From Akkermansiaceae bacterium (lineage in GTDB: Bacteria > Verrucomicrobiota > Verrucomicrobiia > Verrucomicrobiales > Akkermansiaceae): DNA of 64,000 nt. This document shows, piece by piece, positions 40,150 to 48,483 of the stretch (its first letter is position 1; the number at the start of each line of letters is the position of its first letter). The DNA lies in the NCBI GenBank assembly GCA_905182405.1, contig CAJJBQ010000001.1, positions 1,612,001 to 1,676,000 on the forward strand, written 5' to 3'. Under the pieces are notes generated by a model that was not told the origin of the DNA, did no database searches, and saw only the letters and a program-made list of their open reading frames with translations. The position numbers and the translations under genes were made by a program.

Positions 40150-40735
40150 CAGGGGTTTGACGTTTAACGCCAAGAATCAGCAGCATTGGAAGATCGACAA
40201 AGTTGACCTGGCTGAGAAGAAGCCTACTTCCACCCTGCAGAAAGACGGCAAACCTGTGGGCGAGTCGAAGCTGTTCGACCCGACTTCGAACACGACCGTG
40301 TTTCGCCACGCTCGATAACATCGCAGTCGGACAGCTAGGGCAGATCAATCTCACCTAGGTAACGCTCTACGGTCCGGGGCGAATTTTTCATATCTGGCTG
40401 GACGAAGACAGCCGCATACTGGCCACCGCCCGCCAACTCGAACGCCACCGGAACTACATCCGCGAGCGTGGTTTGCCGGAGCTCATCGCCGCGATAGACG
40501 ACAAGAAAAAGGTCGACACCACCACCTTCTTTGATAGTGTCGGTCCGGACCTTTTCAAAGATCTGACTAGCACCAACCCCAAGGCCCTCGGTTGGCCCCG
40601 GATGCAGCGGCGTTTAGATCCAGGTGCAATGTGGCATGCTACTGGAAGGGTTTCGATCGGGAAAGCCTGTGCGCTTTTTTCCTGCCGCCTGGCCAGTCAT
40701 AGGGCTCCCGAAGGAGGATAGTTTCTATGGGCGCG
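40150..40735 (+). other. Unrecognised gene fragments after the BlaR1 remnant
   Basis: Open pieces in different frames: FNAKNQQHWKIDKVDLAEKK (about 40163-40315), LYGPGRIFHIWLDEDSRILA then ATARQLERHRNYIRERGLPE and FFDSVGPDLFKDLTSTNPKA (about 40369-40640). None has a convincing start and no family is recognised; they look like scraps of one or two decayed genes. Confidence 0.35.
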
Positions 40736-40766
40736 AGTAGGACGGGTCGGAGACCCATCCTACTCA
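40736..40766. terminator. Hairpin at the end of the lactonase gene
   Basis: GAGTAGGACGGGTC pairs with GACCCATCCTACTC around GGA with one mismatch. It spans the stop codon region of the reverse-strand lactonase gene; no clear U-tract follows. Confidence 0.45.
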
Positions 40767-41873
40767 CTCAATCTTTATGAACCGCACGCAAACCGGGCTG
40801 GGCACTTTCACACTGGCCTTGGTTGGCGTCAGTAAACCGGTCTTCTGATCGATGCGGAACACGATGACATTGCCGCCGGACTGGTTCGCAACGAGCATGT
40901 ATCGCCCGGTCGGTTCGATGGCGAAGTTGCGCGGCGTCTTGACGCCTGTTCCCTGGTGGCCGACTGCCGTCAGCTTGCGTGTCATCGGATCGAGCGAGAA
41001 AATCGCGATCGAGTTGTACGGGTCGCGGTTCGATACATAGACGAACTTCCCCGACGGGTGCACGACTGTTTCTGCCGTACTACCGCCCTTGCGCTCGACA
41101 TCGCTGGGCAGGGTGGACAGCACCTGCTTCTGGGTCAGGGTGCCTTTTCCCGGATCGTAGTCACAGGCGATGATGGTCAGGTCGGACTCGCCATTGATGT
41201 AGGCGCGCTTGCCGTCCGGGCTCCATGCGAAGTGGCGCGGTCCGGCGCCCTTCGGAGCGTCGAACGCTCCATGCGTGGTCAGCGTTCCTTTCGCAGCGTC
41301 GAAGGCATAGACGACGACCTTGCCCAGACCCAAGTCGCAGCACAAGGCGAACTTGTTGGCCTTGTCGACGTGGATCGAGTGGCCGTGCTTGCGTTCGCCG
41401 ACGTGCTGCTGGAACGAGGATCGGTCGCTGAGCATACCGGTATCCGGGTCGATCGGGATAGAGATGCAACTGCCACCCGAGTAGTTGGCGGCGAGAACGT
41501 TTCGGCCGGACGGATCGACGACCAGGTGGCACGGCGCGGCGCCCTGCGAGGGTTGCGAGTTGAGAAACGTCAGCTTACCGGTCTCCGCATCGATGGAGAA
41601 TGCGCTGAGGGTCGCCTCCCGTTCGTTGACGGCGTAGAGGAACTTCTTGTTTGGATGAAATGCGACAAAGGAGGGGTTGGCCGTCTCGACCGCCAGCGTC
41701 GCAGCAGTGAGTGAGCCGTCCTCAAGGTTCAGCTCGCTCTGATAGATCCCCTTGCTCCCCTCGCCAGTGTAGGTGCCTAGGTAGACGCGGTATTTCTCCT
41801 GCGCTTGGGCTGGAGACGAGGTGGTGAGAGCGATGAGGATTGCAGCGAGTGCTCGTCGAATGTTCATTTTCAT
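40764..41873 (-). CDS. Exported lactonase-family seven-bladed beta-propeller
   Basis: 369 residues from ATG at 41873; the longer frame adds 31 residues before the signal peptide (KMNIRRALAAILIALTTSSPAQAQ). Blade motifs of the 6-phosphogluconolactonase (YbhE/Lactonase) family recur: YLGTYTGEGSKGIYQSELNL, NPSFVAFHPNKKFLYAVNE, GAAPCHLVVDPSGRNVLAAN, GAGPRHFAWSPDGKRAYING and TPRNFAIEPTGRYMLVANQ. The cytosolic enzyme hydrolyses 6-phosphogluconolactone; this exported version more likely opens a sugar lactone made by periplasmic dehydrogenases such as those in this window. Confidence 0.88.
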   Translation of the reverse strand: MKMNIRRALAAILIALTTSSPAQAQEKYRVYLGTYTGEGSKGIYQSELNLEDGSLTAATLAVETANPSFVAFHPNKKFLYAVNEREATLSAFSIDAETGKLTFLNSQPSQGAAPCHLVVDPSGRNVLAANYSGGSCISIPIDPDTGMLSDRSSFQQHVGERKHGHSIHVDKANKFALCCDLGLGKVVVYAFDAAKGTLTTHGAFDAPKGAGPRHFAWSPDGKRAYINGESDLTIIACDYDPGKGTLTQKQVLSTLPSDVERKGGSTAETVVHPSGKFVYVSNRDPYNSIAIFSLDPMTRKLTAVGHQGTGVKTPRNFAIEPTGRYMLVANQSGGNVIVFRIDQKTGLLTPTKASVKVPSPVCVRFIKIE

Positions 41874-41951
41874 TTGTGGTAAGTTTAGGTTCACTTTATC
41901 TCTGGCGTAAAGCACACATGCTGAAATGATCGGACGGGTCGAAGATTCATC

Positions 41952-42206
41952 TTGCCGTCCGTCCAACTGCTAGATTTCGTCGATACCCTCGACCAGAAAA
42001 TCGATGGCATGCACAGCGTGATGGTCCTGCGCCACGGAAGCGTCATCGCCGAGGGCTGGTGGGCGCCCTACTCAGTCGAGCACAACCACGTGCTCTATTC
42101 TTTGAGTAAGAGCTTCACCTCGACCGCGATCGGCTTTGCGGTCGCCGAGGGGAAAGTGGATATCTCCATACTGGGCTGGAAATTGAGGCTTGGCAGGTCG
42201 GGGTGA
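41952..42206 (+). pseudogene. Serine beta-lactamase-like (class C fold) fragment
   Basis: About 70 codons match the N-terminal region of beta-lactamase-family serine hydrolases: GMHSVMVLRHGSVIAEGWWA, PYSVEHNHVLYSLSKSFTST and AIGFAVAEGKVDIS, with the catalytic SxxK in SLSK. The frame has only a TTG start, no signal peptide, and diverges after the last segment (LGWKLRLGRSG). Most of the catalytic domain is missing. Confidence 0.72.
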
Positions 42207-42231
42207 GGAGTCACCTTTACGCTAATACACG

Positions 42232-42936
42232 ATGAAGGAACGTGAGAAGGGAGTATGCGGGAATCCCCCGCCGTGGTTGCTGGGATGGAGGGCTGCGAAG
42301 GCAAACCTCGTGCCCGGCAGTATCGTGCCGGTGGTGATGGGAGCGGTCTTGGCACTCTACTTTTTTCATCCGGCCACCCGAGAATTTATCGAGCGGATGG
42401 CGGAGACTAAGGCGCAGTGGGGATTTGGATATAGTGCTCTGGTGGGGATTGTGGCCGGGGCATTCGTGCCGGAGATTCTGCGAGTCGCCTTCTTTCAGAG
42501 GGGTGGTGCGACGCAGCGCAACTTTAAGAACCTGATCTTCACGGTGCCGCTCTGGTGCGTGATGGGCTTGTGCGTGGATCTCCTCTATCGGTATCAGGTC
42601 GTTTGGTTCGGCGACGAAGCAACATTAGGGGTGGTGGCGAGGCAGGTGTTTGTGGATCAATTCCTCTACAATCCGCTTTTCGCGGCGCCGGTGTTGGTGT
42701 GGCTTTACGATTGGCGCAATGGGGGGTATCGAATGCCAAAGGATCGGTTCAATGTGCGCTACTATTATGTTCACGTTTTTCCGACGCTTCTCGCGGGTTG
42801 GTCGGTGTGGATTCCTGTGACGAGCATGCTCTACACGCTGCCGGAGACGGTGCAGGTTCCGCTCTTTGCGCTGGCGCTTACCTTGTGGGTACTGATCTTC
42901 ACGTGGATGAGTGAGAATAAGGGGAGGCGTTTATAA
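42232..42936 (+). CDS. Mpv17/PMP22-like integral membrane protein
   Basis: 234 residues with about five hydrophobic segments (around 27-45, 65-85, 98-118, 133-152 and 185-228). The C-terminal half follows the Mpv17/PMP22 pattern known from peroxisomes and mitochondria: VDQFLYNPLFAAPVLVW, then LAGWSVWIPVTSMLYTLPE and PLFALALTLWVLIFTWMSE, corresponding to the family's 'DQ...P', 'W.(V/L)W.P...(F/Y)..(P)' and 'W..(F)LS' blocks. Bacterial members are rare and uncharacterised. It stands alone, 25 bases after a beta-lactamase scrap. Confidence 0.6.
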   Translation: MKEREKGVCGNPPPWLLGWRAAKANLVPGSIVPVVMGAVLALYFFHPATREFIERMAETKAQWGFGYSALVGIVAGAFVPEILRVAFFQRGGATQRNFKNLIFTVPLWCVMGLCVDLLYRYQVVWFGDEATLGVVARQVFVDQFLYNPLFAAPVLVWLYDWRNGGYRMPKDRFNVRYYYVHVFPTLLAGWSVWIPVTSMLYTLPETVQVPLFALALTLWVLIFTWMSENKGRRL

Positions 42937-43007
42937 CCCAAAGAAGACAGCACGGCTTACCCCTTCATGCGTGCTAGAGGCCGGCTTCGTATCACTAGAA
43001 GTGGTTT

Positions 43008-43061
43008 AGTTTTGAAGCCGCCTTTGGACCGGGCCGGAGCGGATGGGGGAAAGAGGGGGTT
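43008..43061 (+). repeat. Dispersed repeat R15 (5'-truncated)
   Basis: From TTTTGAAGCCGCCTTTGGAC to GGGGGTTGG, with a CCGGGCCGGAGCGG insertion like R16. The remaining sequence between 42937 and 43295 shows no gene. Confidence 0.82.
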
Positions 43062-43295
43062 GGTCGCTGAGAGGATCGCAGTGGTGAAATGAGAGTTTGC
43101 GGGGGCCTCAGCGCTTTGCTTATACCAACTTGAAAAATAATCTGGTAGAATTCATTCGATCTCTGGGCCAATGCCCTCGTTGTCAAAGCAAAGAGATGCA
43201 CCCAAGGGTATTTCACTCGCATCAATTTGCTTTTCCGCCTCGGACTTTACTCAGATCTCTTCGCTACTTCTATTAGCTAGTTTTTAGCATTGGTA

Positions 43296-44687
43296 TTAGA
43301 CCAAAATCTCGTTTACCACCCGCGATTTCTCCACACCAGTCAGCCGGAAATCTAATCCTTGGAACCGGTAGGTGAAGGTCTCGTGATTGATCCCGAGTTG
43401 GTTCATCACCGTCGCGTGCAAGTCTCGCACGTGGACCGGGTTTTCGGCGACGTTGTAACTGAAATCGTCGGTCGCGCCGTAGCTAAATCCCGGTTTGATC
43501 CCGGCACCTGCCATCCAGATGGTGAAGCAGCGCGGGTGGTGATCACGACCACCTTCCGGGCTATCCCACTTGCCCTGACCGGCGACACCGCGACCGAATT
43601 CGCCTCCCCAAATGACGAGTGTATCGTCTAACATGCCGCGTTGTTTCAAGTCTTTGATCAGCGCCGCACTCGGCTGGTCGGTATCGCGACAGCGCGCGGT
43701 GCACCAGCTTTTCAGGCGGCTGTGGTGATCCCAGTCCGGGTGGAATAGTTGGATGAAGCGCACCCCTCGCTCGGCGAGGCGACGCGCGAGAATGCAATTG
43801 GCTGCATAGCTTCCAGGACGCCGCGAATCGGGCCCGTAAAGATCGAAGACGGACTCCGGCTCGTCGCTGATGTCAGTCAGTTCCGGCACGCTCGCCTGCA
43901 TGCGGAATGCCATCTCGTACTGCTGGATGCGCGTTTCAATTTCTGGATCACCAGTCTGTTCGAAGCGCAGCTGGTTGAGTTCGCCGAGCCTGTCGAGCAT
44001 CTCGCGACGCAGGTGGCGCGGCAGGCCGTCGGGATCTCTCAGATAAAGGACCGGCTCCTTGCCGCTGCGCAGTTTCACGCCTTGGTAGACTGAAGGCAGG
44101 AAGCCGCTGCCCCAGTAGTGATCGTAGAGCGGCTGGTCGCTGCCGCGCTTCATCTTGGAAAGAAGCACCAGGTAGTCCGGCATGTCACGGTTCTCGCTAC
44201 CGAGCCCGTAGCTCACCCAGCTGCCCATGCTCGGGCGTCCGGTGAGGTGGTGGCCGGTGAGGAATTTCGTCATCGCTGGCGCGTGGTTGATCTGGTCGGT
44301 CACCATCGATTTCACGAAGCACAGATCGTCGGCGACCGAGGCGGTGTGCGGTAGCCACTCGCCAATGGTCGCACCGGACTTGCCGTAGCGCGCGAACTCG
44401 GTGTGCGAGGGCATGATCAGCTGCGGTTTCCCTTTGGTCATGCCACTGAGGCGCTGTCCACCACGCACCGAGTCAGGCAATTTCTGACCGGCGAGTTTCG
44501 CCAGCCCGGGCTTGTGGTCGAAGAGCTCAATCTGCGACGGCCCGCCAGACTGTGTGAGGAAGATCACCCGCTTGGCCTTGGGCGCGATATCGATAGGCAC
44601 CTTGGCAAGCAAGGAATCAAGCGCCATCGCCCCGAGCGAAAGCCCGGAGCACTGGCCGAGGAAGTAGCGGCGGCTGGTGGAATTCAT
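43296..44687 (-). CDS. DUF1501 family exported protein
   Basis: 463 residues with a twin-arginine-type start (STSRRYFLGQCSGLSLGAMA). Family blocks: KAKRVIFLTQSGGPSQIELF, SYGLGSENRDMPDYLVLL, RLAERGVRFIQLFHPDWDHH and DTLVIWGGEFGRG followed by GRDHHPRCFTIWMAG. DUF1501 proteins resemble the alkaline-phosphatase/sulfatase fold and almost always accompany a PSCyt1-DUF1549-DUF1553 protein, which lies 36 bases upstream in the same operon. Their biochemical role is unknown; export and the conserved partner suggest a periplasmic complex. Confidence 0.9.
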   Translation of the reverse strand: MNSTSRRYFLGQCSGLSLGAMALDSLLAKVPIDIAPKAKRVIFLTQSGGPSQIELFDHKPGLAKLAGQKLPDSVRGGQRLSGMTKGKPQLIMPSHTEFARYGKSGATIGEWLPHTASVADDLCFVKSMVTDQINHAPAMTKFLTGHHLTGRPSMGSWVSYGLGSENRDMPDYLVLLSKMKRGSDQPLYDHYWGSGFLPSVYQGVKLRSGKEPVLYLRDPDGLPRHLRREMLDRLGELNQLRFEQTGDPEIETRIQQYEMAFRMQASVPELTDISDEPESVFDLYGPDSRRPGSYAANCILARRLAERGVRFIQLFHPDWDHHSRLKSWCTARCRDTDQPSAALIKDLKQRGMLDDTLVIWGGEFGRGVAGQGKWDSPEGGRDHHPRCFTIWMAGAGIKPGFSYGATDDFSYNVAENPVHVRDLHATVMNQLGINHETFTYRFQGLDFRLTGVEKSRVVNEILV

Positions 44688-44723
44688 GATTCAATAGCGG
44701 GGTTGGGGGGCATCTTGTTCTGT

Positions 44724-47687
44724 TTACTCATGCGTCAGTGCCTCGTCGAGGTTCAGGATCAGGTTCGCAACCAGGGTCATCGCCGCCTTCTCTGCGTTGC
44801 CTCCGGCGGAGAAATCTTCTGTGGCCTGCGCGTCTGTTTTGTAGAACGCGAGCGCCTTCTGCCGCTGCAGCTCGCACACCTGCAGCTCGCGCTCCGACGG
44901 TTCACGGCTCAGCACTCGGCGGTAGATCTCTTTCACATCGAAGGCTGCGAGTCGCCGCGCCGCCTCCAGCGAAGTCTTGTCATTGAGCAATGTGAGGGCG
45001 TGCAGCGGCGTGTTGGTCCGCCGCGGCGTCACCTCGCAAGTGCGCCGCATAGCGCTGTCGAACAAGAATGTCGGCGCGCTGCTCCTACGCCAAAAAGCAT
45101 AAAGCGTGCGCCGGTAAGCCGCGGGTCCGAGCGACGGTCGGTAGGTGAAACGCCCCATGAACTGGTCGCTCCAGATCCCGGGTGGTTGGTAGGGGAACAC
45201 CGGCGGGCCGCCCTTCGCCCGGTTTAGCAGGCCACTGGCCGCCAGTAGCGAGTCGCGCAACATCCACGCCGGGAGGCGGTAGCGAGCACCGCGCGCGAGC
45301 AGGCGGTTTAGAGGATCTCTGTCCAACAACTCCTTGGAGACAACCCCACTCTGACGATAGGTGTCGCTGGTGACGATGAGCTTGATAAGATGCTTCACGT
45401 CCCAACCGCTGTCGACGAACTCGACCGCGAGCCAATCAAGGAGCTGCGAGTGCGTCGGCATCTCACCCTGAAGTCCGAAATCGTTCGGAGTTCGCACCAG
45501 TCCCGCTCCGAAGAACAACTGCCAGATCTGGTTGGTGATGACGCGTGCCGTCAACGGGTTCCGCTTCGACACGATCCATTTGGCCAGCGCAATCCGATCG
45601 CGAACCGATTTATCTTCAAACACCACGGGCAGAACCGCTGGCTTCACCTCGTCGCCATGAGCGTCCCACACACCGCGGACCAGGACGTGCGACTTGCGCG
45701 GAACTTTGCGTTCACCGAGCACCATCACCTTCAGCTTGCCGTTCGCCTTGTTAATCTCGTTGAACTGCCGCTTCACCTCAGCATGATGCCTCGCCGCTGC
45801 GCGGTATTCCGCGTCGTCCTCGAGGAATTGAGCGAGCAACTTGTTGCGCAGTTCGCCCTCAGGTTTCTCGCCGTCTGCGAGCTGCTCCATCGGCATCTTG
45901 CCGAGGGAGCGGACAGCGCCACCGCGCTGGTCGGTGAGCGCCAGGCGGAATCTTCCAATCAGCGCACGCTCTTCCAGCGAGCGATGCATCAATACGATAT
46001 CGAGAGTTTCATCCCCACCTAAGATCAGCGGCTCGGATAACTCGAATACCGCCCGGTGAGGTTTGTCTGCCGGCTGGGTACGCGTCGTCCATCCGGTGCG
46101 CGGGTCGTCGTCGAGTGTGCCGCTGATGCTGGAGTACTTGCTGTCACGCCCCTTGCCATTGACGTCCGCGACCGCCTTTGCCAGCTCGAGATCCCGCACC
46201 TGCGTCGAGCCCTTCTTGCTCACGCGCAATTTGACGTTTGTTAGGATGAACTCGCCGTCATCGGTGAACGACAATTTACCGTCCTTGTGGGAGGGGTGCG
46301 GGAACACTTCGAGGCGCACTCCAGTAATACGATCTAACTCGGTCTCGCCCGTCGAAACACTGAAATCGTCCTGCACCGGAACGCCTTTTTCGACCTGCAC
46401 GATGCCGTCAGCCTCCGCTCGAAGCCGAGAACCCTCCTTCGATGCTACTCTTACAGGATGAACGATTTTCCATGGATCAAATCCTTTTTTTACTTCTGCT
46501 TGCTGTGTCGTAAGCCAGCGCTCGAAGGCAGGAAAACGCGACTCACGTAGCGCGCTGAACGACGCGCCCGATTGGTCGAGAAATTTCTTCGCCTCGGCGA
46601 GCGCGCGCGCGGAGTACGGCGATTTATAATCCATGTAGGGCTTTGCCCCTCCGCCCGCCTTGCCGTCCTCATCGATGTTGTCGAAGAACGCGGTTAGACT
46701 GTAGTAATCGACCTGCGAGATGGGATCGAATTTGTGATCATGACACTGCGTACAACCGAGGGTCAATCCGAGAAACAGCGTGCCGGTCGTGTTGGTGCGG
46801 TCGAGCACGTAGTCGACGCGCGATTCGGCGGGATCCCGGCCGCCCTCGCCATTGGTCATGTGGTTGCGGTGGAAACACGTGGCGAGAATTTGCTCGGGCT
46901 TCGCGTCCGGGAGCAAGTCACCGGCGAACTGCTCGATGGTGAACTGGTCGAAGGGCATGTTCGTGTTGAACGCATCGATCACCCAGTCGCGCCACGGCCA
47001 ATTGCTGCGAGTCGCGTCGGCCTGAAAGCCATCAGTATCGCTGTAGCGCGCGCCGTCGAGCCACCACATCGCCATGCGTTCGCCGAAGTGCGGCGAGGCG
47101 AGCAGCTCGTCGATCAGTTCATCGAAGCCTGTCTCGATTTGATCCATGGTCGGTGGCAATCCGGTCAGGTCGAACGCAAGTCGGCGCCTCAGGGTGTGAT
47201 CCGGAGCCAGCGGTGACATTTTGAGGCCCTCCAATTTCAGTCGCTGTGAGACAAAGTGATCGATCGGGTGCGCGTCCGGTCCTTTGATGATCCCTCCTTT
47301 TACTGGTGGCACGAACGACCAGTGTTTTCCCCACTCGACACCTTCACTGATCCATTGCTCCAGGACCGCAATTGCCTCCGGTTTGAGTGGCTTTTTGTGG
47401 GAATCATCCGGTGGCATGAACTCATCGGGATCGTCTGATTTTACCCGCTTGATCAGCTCGCTCTCCTCTGGCTTGCCTGGAACGATCACCTTGGCGATGG
47501 CGCCTTCGCGCGTATCGAGGCGCAATTTCGCCTTGCGTGCAGCGGCGTCGAATCCGTGGCAGGCGAAACAGTTGTCAGAAAGGATGGGGCGCACGTCCCG
47601 ATTGAAGTCGACGGGTTCCTCAGCAAGGACGGTGGACCATGCTGCGAGAAGGATAATGGAGAACTGTGTGGGGCGGAGGAACCTCAT
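44724..47687 (-). CDS. PSCyt1-DUF1549-DUF1553 cytochrome c protein
   Basis: 987 residues from ATG at 47687. Signal peptide (FLRPTQFSIILLAAWSTVLA), then a Planctomycete-type cytochrome c site (CFACHGFDAAARKAKLRLDT) and the EFMPPDDSHKKPLKP segment that follows it. DUF1549 spans about 145-350 (LRRRLAFDLTGLPPTMDQIE, GARYSDTDGFQADATRSNWP). A linker with an allergen-like/sugar-binding region comes next, then DUF1553 (about 660-950: NPLTARVITNQIWQLFFGAG, MRRTCEVTPRRTNTPLHALT). It probably moves electrons outside the cytoplasmic membrane; substrate unknown. It is the upstream gene of the DUF1501 operon. Confidence 0.92.
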   Translation of the reverse strand: MRFLRPTQFSIILLAAWSTVLAEEPVDFNRDVRPILSDNCFACHGFDAAARKAKLRLDTREGAIAKVIVPGKPEESELIKRVKSDDPDEFMPPDDSHKKPLKPEAIAVLEQWISEGVEWGKHWSFVPPVKGGIIKGPDAHPIDHFVSQRLKLEGLKMSPLAPDHTLRRRLAFDLTGLPPTMDQIETGFDELIDELLASPHFGERMAMWWLDGARYSDTDGFQADATRSNWPWRDWVIDAFNTNMPFDQFTIEQFAGDLLPDAKPEQILATCFHRNHMTNGEGGRDPAESRVDYVLDRTNTTGTLFLGLTLGCTQCHDHKFDPISQVDYYSLTAFFDNIDEDGKAGGGAKPYMDYKSPYSARALAEAKKFLDQSGASFSALRESRFPAFERWLTTQQAEVKKGFDPWKIVHPVRVASKEGSRLRAEADGIVQVEKGVPVQDDFSVSTGETELDRITGVRLEVFPHPSHKDGKLSFTDDGEFILTNVKLRVSKKGSTQVRDLELAKAVADVNGKGRDSKYSSISGTLDDDPRTGWTTRTQPADKPHRAVFELSEPLILGGDETLDIVLMHRSLEERALIGRFRLALTDQRGGAVRSLGKMPMEQLADGEKPEGELRNKLLAQFLEDDAEYRAAARHHAEVKRQFNEINKANGKLKVMVLGERKVPRKSHVLVRGVWDAHGDEVKPAVLPVVFEDKSVRDRIALAKWIVSKRNPLTARVITNQIWQLFFGAGLVRTPNDFGLQGEMPTHSQLLDWLAVEFVDSGWDVKHLIKLIVTSDTYRQSGVVSKELLDRDPLNRLLARGARYRLPAWMLRDSLLAASGLLNRAKGGPPVFPYQPPGIWSDQFMGRFTYRPSLGPAAYRRTLYAFWRRSSAPTFLFDSAMRRTCEVTPRRTNTPLHALTLLNDKTSLEAARRLAAFDVKEIYRRVLSREPSERELQVCELQRQKALAFYKTDAQATEDFSAGGNAEKAAMTLVANLILNLDEALTHE

Positions 47688-47849
47688 GAGGATGTTTGAA
47701 CCTACGGGATTACTGACGCAGTCTTCCATGTTGAGACAGAAAATGTCTGATCAGTCTCACGTTTTCGGACGATTCGCGCTATCGGGTTTTGATTGTGGCT
47801 GGGCGCTTTTGCATTTCGGTTACGCGTTTGGAGTGTGTTTTGGCTAGGT

Positions 47850-48081
47850 TTTTGGATTCTTTTGGGGTCGAACTCTAGGTTGAAGAGTTGGGGAGCCATT
47901 CCGGTAATTAGTTTCCAGGGGCCGTTTCGGATGGCTAAGCGGTTGTAGCCGTCGTGGTTGATACCCCGGGACGGTCAGGGAGTTCGGTCTTTTCGCCGGC
48001 AAGCAACGGGATGCTGCTGGTGCTGTCTTCGGCCGCGCCTTCGGGGAGATCTTGATCTAAGATGTCGGCGACGGTGGCCAT
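47850..48081 (-). pseudogene. Sulfatase C-terminal fragment, frameshifted
   Basis: Reverse-strand codons read ATVADILDQDLPEGAAEDST then SIPLLAGEKTELPDRPG. After a one-base shift in the run near 47962 they continue INHDGYNRLAIRNGPWKLIT and APQLFNLEFDPKR. This is the standard end of a sulfatase: the 'DLxATxADILxxxLP', 'AEDSxSxLPLL' and 'LAIRxGPWKL' segments. The catalytic domain is absent. Its left end is repeat R16, and its last 13 or so codons next to R16 recur beside R14 upstream of an antitoxin gene. Confidence 0.82.
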
Positions 48082-48086
48082 GAAAA

Positions 48087-48167
48087 CTGCTAGGAATTCG
48101 CTTTTGGCGGGAGGGCCTTGAAGGCGCCTTTGGACCGGACCGGAGCGGAGGGGGGCGAAAGGGGGTT
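48087..48167 (+). repeat. Dispersed repeat R16 (full length)
   Basis: Full copy with the GGCCTTGAAGGCGCC palindrome and an extra ACCGG unit. It joins a sulfatase fragment to a pectate-lyase-like tail. Confidence 0.93.
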
Positions 48168-48480
48168 AACTTACAAAAGCAGCAAGTCTGGCCTGCCCGG
48201 CCTCCCAGATTCACAAGAAGACGTGGGTGGCTGGGAAGACTATCCTGAGATTCATCGGCCCGCAGACTGGGACACCGATCGCGATGGCCTGCCTAACAAG
48301 TGGGAGATCGAGAAAGGCCTCAACCCTGACGATACTCGTGATGGCACCATAGACCCCGATGGCGATGGCTACACGAATCTTGAAGACTACCTCAACGGCT
48401 TGATCTCAGCAGTCAGTCTTCGAAAGATTTCGACAAGAGCCCGTGCTTTCTATGACGTAGAGGACCTCTACCGATACAAC
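48168..48480 (+). pseudogene. Tail of a pectate-lyase-like exported protein
   Basis: In frame with the next gene but unrelated to it: SQEDVGGWEDYPEIHRPADW, then DTDRDGLPNKWEIEKGLNPD and DGDGYTNLEDYLNGL. This 'DTDxDGxPDxWE...DGDGYTNLEEYLN' ending closes many Verrucomicrobia/Planctomycetes pectate lyases. Only this C-terminal segment remains, starting at the edge of R16. Confidence 0.65.
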
Positions 48481-48483
48481 CCC

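Noticed and set aside
40956..41714. 252-codon forward frame inside the lactonase gene
   Set aside because: The opposite strand encodes a complete lactonase propeller; the forward frame shows no family features.
44403..45227. 274-codon forward frame opposite the DUF1501/DUF1553 operon
   Set aside because: It crosses the junction of two well-supported reverse-strand genes and has no coherent protein features.
48118..48483. Extending the PVC dehydrogenase N terminus to the ATG in R16
   Set aside because: The extra 122 codons are repeat plus a pectate-lyase tail; a signal peptide starts at 48484.
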